Below, piece after piece: positions 59,390-59,515 of a stretch of 59,515 nt of DNA. The stretch comes from Pirellula staleyi DSM 6068 (GTDB taxonomy: Bacteria; Planctomycetota; Planctomycetia; Pirellulales; Pirellulaceae). The notes under the pieces were generated by a model that was given only the letters and a program-made list of their open reading frames with translations, was not told the DNA's origin and made no database searches. Position numbers and translations under genes: made by a program. The number at the start of each line of letters is the position of its first letter. The stretch's first letter is position 1. The DNA lies in NCBI GenBank assembly GCA_945875845.1, contig CAMCMB010000045.1:1-59515 (forward strand), in the 5' to 3' direction.

Positions 59390-59515
59390 CGGAACAGCTA
59401 GTAGCGGAACAGCTAGTAGCGGAACAGCTAGTAGCGGAACAGCTAGTAGCGGAACAGCTAGTAGCGGAACAGCTAGTAGCGGAACAGCTAGTAGCGGAAC
59501 AGCTAGTAGCGGAAC
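59388..59515. repeat. 15-bp tandem repeat, about 8.5 copies, running off the window
   Basis: The unit AGCGGAACAGCTAGT repeats without change from 59388 to the end of the window. Because 15 is divisible by three it stays open in some frames, for example as Leu-Val-Ala-Glu-Gln on the plus strand. The gene before it stops with TAG at the very edge of the array. Confidence 0.95.

Overview
The window looks like a stretch of a Pirellulaceae-type planctomycete chromosome. The evidence is a DUF1559 pseudopilin-like protein with the planctomycete N-terminal prepilin signal and a DGS motif near its C-terminus, a high density of ECF sigma factors paired with membrane proteins, a Ser/Thr kinase with an FHA partner and many TM helices, a planctomycete-type tyrosine integrase tail, and many secreted proteins without clear homologues. 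Gene assignment rests on reading the translations; no database search was run.

Region 1-7.8 kb is accessory DNA. It opens with two tandem copies of a 280-bp unit carrying a foldback element. A decayed integrative island of about 7 kb follows, bounded by a 15-bp direct repeat (691-705 and 7705-7719). The right copy is the 3' end of an intact tRNA-Lys(CTT) gene, and the island ends in the C-terminal remnant of a tyrosine integrase. Its cargo is a degraded type I restriction-modification locus: hsdM is split by one in-frame stop codon, a DUF1016/YhcG nuclease gene looks intact, hsdS is reduced to about 50 codons, and no hsdR is present. An XRE-type regulator with a co-translated partner lies at the left end.

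Region 7.8-12.4 kb is housekeeping: infC (ATT start), a fumarylacetoacetate-hydrolase-family gene, a PIN-TRAM membrane protein, bcp/prxQ, dapB and a small conserved gene, all rightward. Region 12.4-15.4 kb holds a secreted glycine-rich protein, an ECF sigma factor and its coupled anti-sigma factor. Region 15.4-22.2 kb, leftward, is a type II secretion/type IV pilus-like cluster with three tandem GspF-family genes, three minor-pilin-like genes and a DUF1559 protein, headed by an ECF sigma factor with a coupled membrane protein. Region 22.7-27.2 kb is a leftward operon for myo-inositol: lipoprotein binding protein, double ABC ATPase, permease and inositol oxygenase.

Region 27.7-39.7 kb is mixed: a large secreted protein, a UvrC N-terminal-half homologue, a zinc alcohol dehydrogenase, a subtilase, an outer-membrane barrel, a 791-residue secreted protein of unknown function, an APP1-type phosphatase and a Tat-exported Gfo/Idh/MocA oxidoreductase. 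Region 40.2-45.1 kb is a tight regulatory cluster: hibernation factor, PTS IIA, HPr, enzyme I and an RNase E/G. After a sodium:solute symporter come an ECF sigma factor with its membrane partner (47.0-48.3 kb), a kinase-FHA-coiled-coil cluster (48.5-52.4 kb), a lipoprotein, two small proteins, a von Willebrand A membrane protein and a serine hydrolase of the beta-lactamase fold. The window ends inside a 15-bp tandem repeat.

Intergenic spaces are populated by at least two families of dispersed inverted repeats. One is a roughly 62-bp double hairpin present eight times in this window.
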